Assembly (NCBI GenBank): GCA_938091475.1
Contig: CALLJI010000226.1
Span: 1 to 5,755 of the forward strand
DNA length: 5,755 bases
From: an uncultured Caldimicrobium sp.
GTDB taxonomy: Bacteria > Desulfobacterota > Thermodesulfobacteria > Thermodesulfobacteriales > Thermodesulfobacteriaceae
Reading direction: 5' to 3'
Part shown: positions 5,653 through 5,755 of the stretch, one piece after another
Numbering within the stretch: the stretch's first letter is position 1
Layout of the letters: each line of letters starts with the position of its first letter
The notes under the pieces: generated by a model
Told to the model about the DNA's origin: nothing
What the model saw: only the letters and a program-made list of their open reading frames with translations
Databases searched by the model: none
Position numbers and translations under genes: made by a program

Positions 5653-5686
5653 AAAAATAAGTCTGGGCAGGGAAACCCTGCCCAGA
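5651..5686 (-). terminator. Intrinsic terminator of the flagellar gene
   Basis: A perfect 11-bp stem, TCTGGGCAGGG with CCCTGCCCAGA (5662-5686), has a three-base loop. On the minus strand it is followed by CTTATTTTTAG. It begins 30 bases after the stop codon of the gene at the right edge, so it should end that transcript and keep it out of the array. Confidence 0.75.
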
Positions 5687-5715
5687 GGATTTACTGGCCC
5701 AAAATTTGCGAAAAA

Positions 5716-5755
5716 TTATCTCTTCAGATTGATGAGTTCTTCAAGCATAGTATCA
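5716..5755 (-). CDS. flgE: C-terminus of a flagellar hook-type protein, probably FlgE (partial)
   Basis: Only the last 12 codons and the stop lie in the window; the rest runs off the right edge. They read DTMLEELINLKR then TAA. Hook and rod proteins of the FlgE/FlgF/FlgG family end in a coiled-coil segment of the type T.D.ML..L(I/V)NL, and the final NLKR is most typical of FlgE. The terminators just downstream support a real gene end here. The gene is convergent with the kor operon. FlgF, FlgG or another hook-associated protein remains possible because so little is visible. Confidence 0.6.
   Translation of the reverse strand, partial: DTMLEELINLKR

Overview
The window looks like part of a low-GC bacterial chromosome, probably from an anaerobic, motile and perhaps thermophilic lineage. 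That picture rests on a ferredoxin-linked 2-oxoacid oxidoreductase, very tight gene packing, Lys/Glu-rich proteins and a flagellar gene at the right edge. A Thermodesulfobacteriota-like organism would fit, but this is an impression from gene style and not something the sequence proves.

Layout: positions 1-110 hold decayed palindromic repeats. Positions 123-199 carry an AT-rich element that recurs at the far right. A good sigma70-type promoter lies at 196-224. From 303 to 4686 seven plus-strand genes run with no gap over 4 nt and several overlaps, so they are probably one operon: a GcvH-like protein, fabD, four subunits of a 2-oxoacid:ferredoxin oxidoreductase (korD, korA, korB, korC) and dtd. 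Positions 4687-4826 are non-coding with one weak terminator candidate. Positions 4827-5592 are a dense array of 21 short palindromes with GTAG at one end, in both orientations. Positions 5593-5715 hold the second copy of the AT-rich element and two tandem terminators reading leftwards. They serve a gene whose last 12 codons (5716-5755, minus strand) look like the C-terminus of the flagellar hook protein FlgE.

How the genes work together: KorDABC should oxidatively decarboxylate a 2-oxoacid (2-oxoglutarate or a branched-chain acid) to its acyl-CoA while reducing ferredoxin, or run in reverse to fix CO2. FabD makes malonyl-ACP for fatty-acid synthesis. Dtd clears D-aminoacyl-tRNA. The first gene is the odd one: it has the GcvH fold signature, but glutamate stands where the lipoylated lysine should be, so it cannot act as a normal glycine-cleavage H protein.

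The two most notable things are this lysine-less GcvH-like protein at the head of the operon and the GTAG palindrome array. The array has stems that change while keeping base pairing, a repeated higher-order block structure, and decayed inverted relatives on the other side of the operon. It resembles REP/BIME elements mobilised by RAYT (Y1-type) transposases, but no such transposase is in the window.
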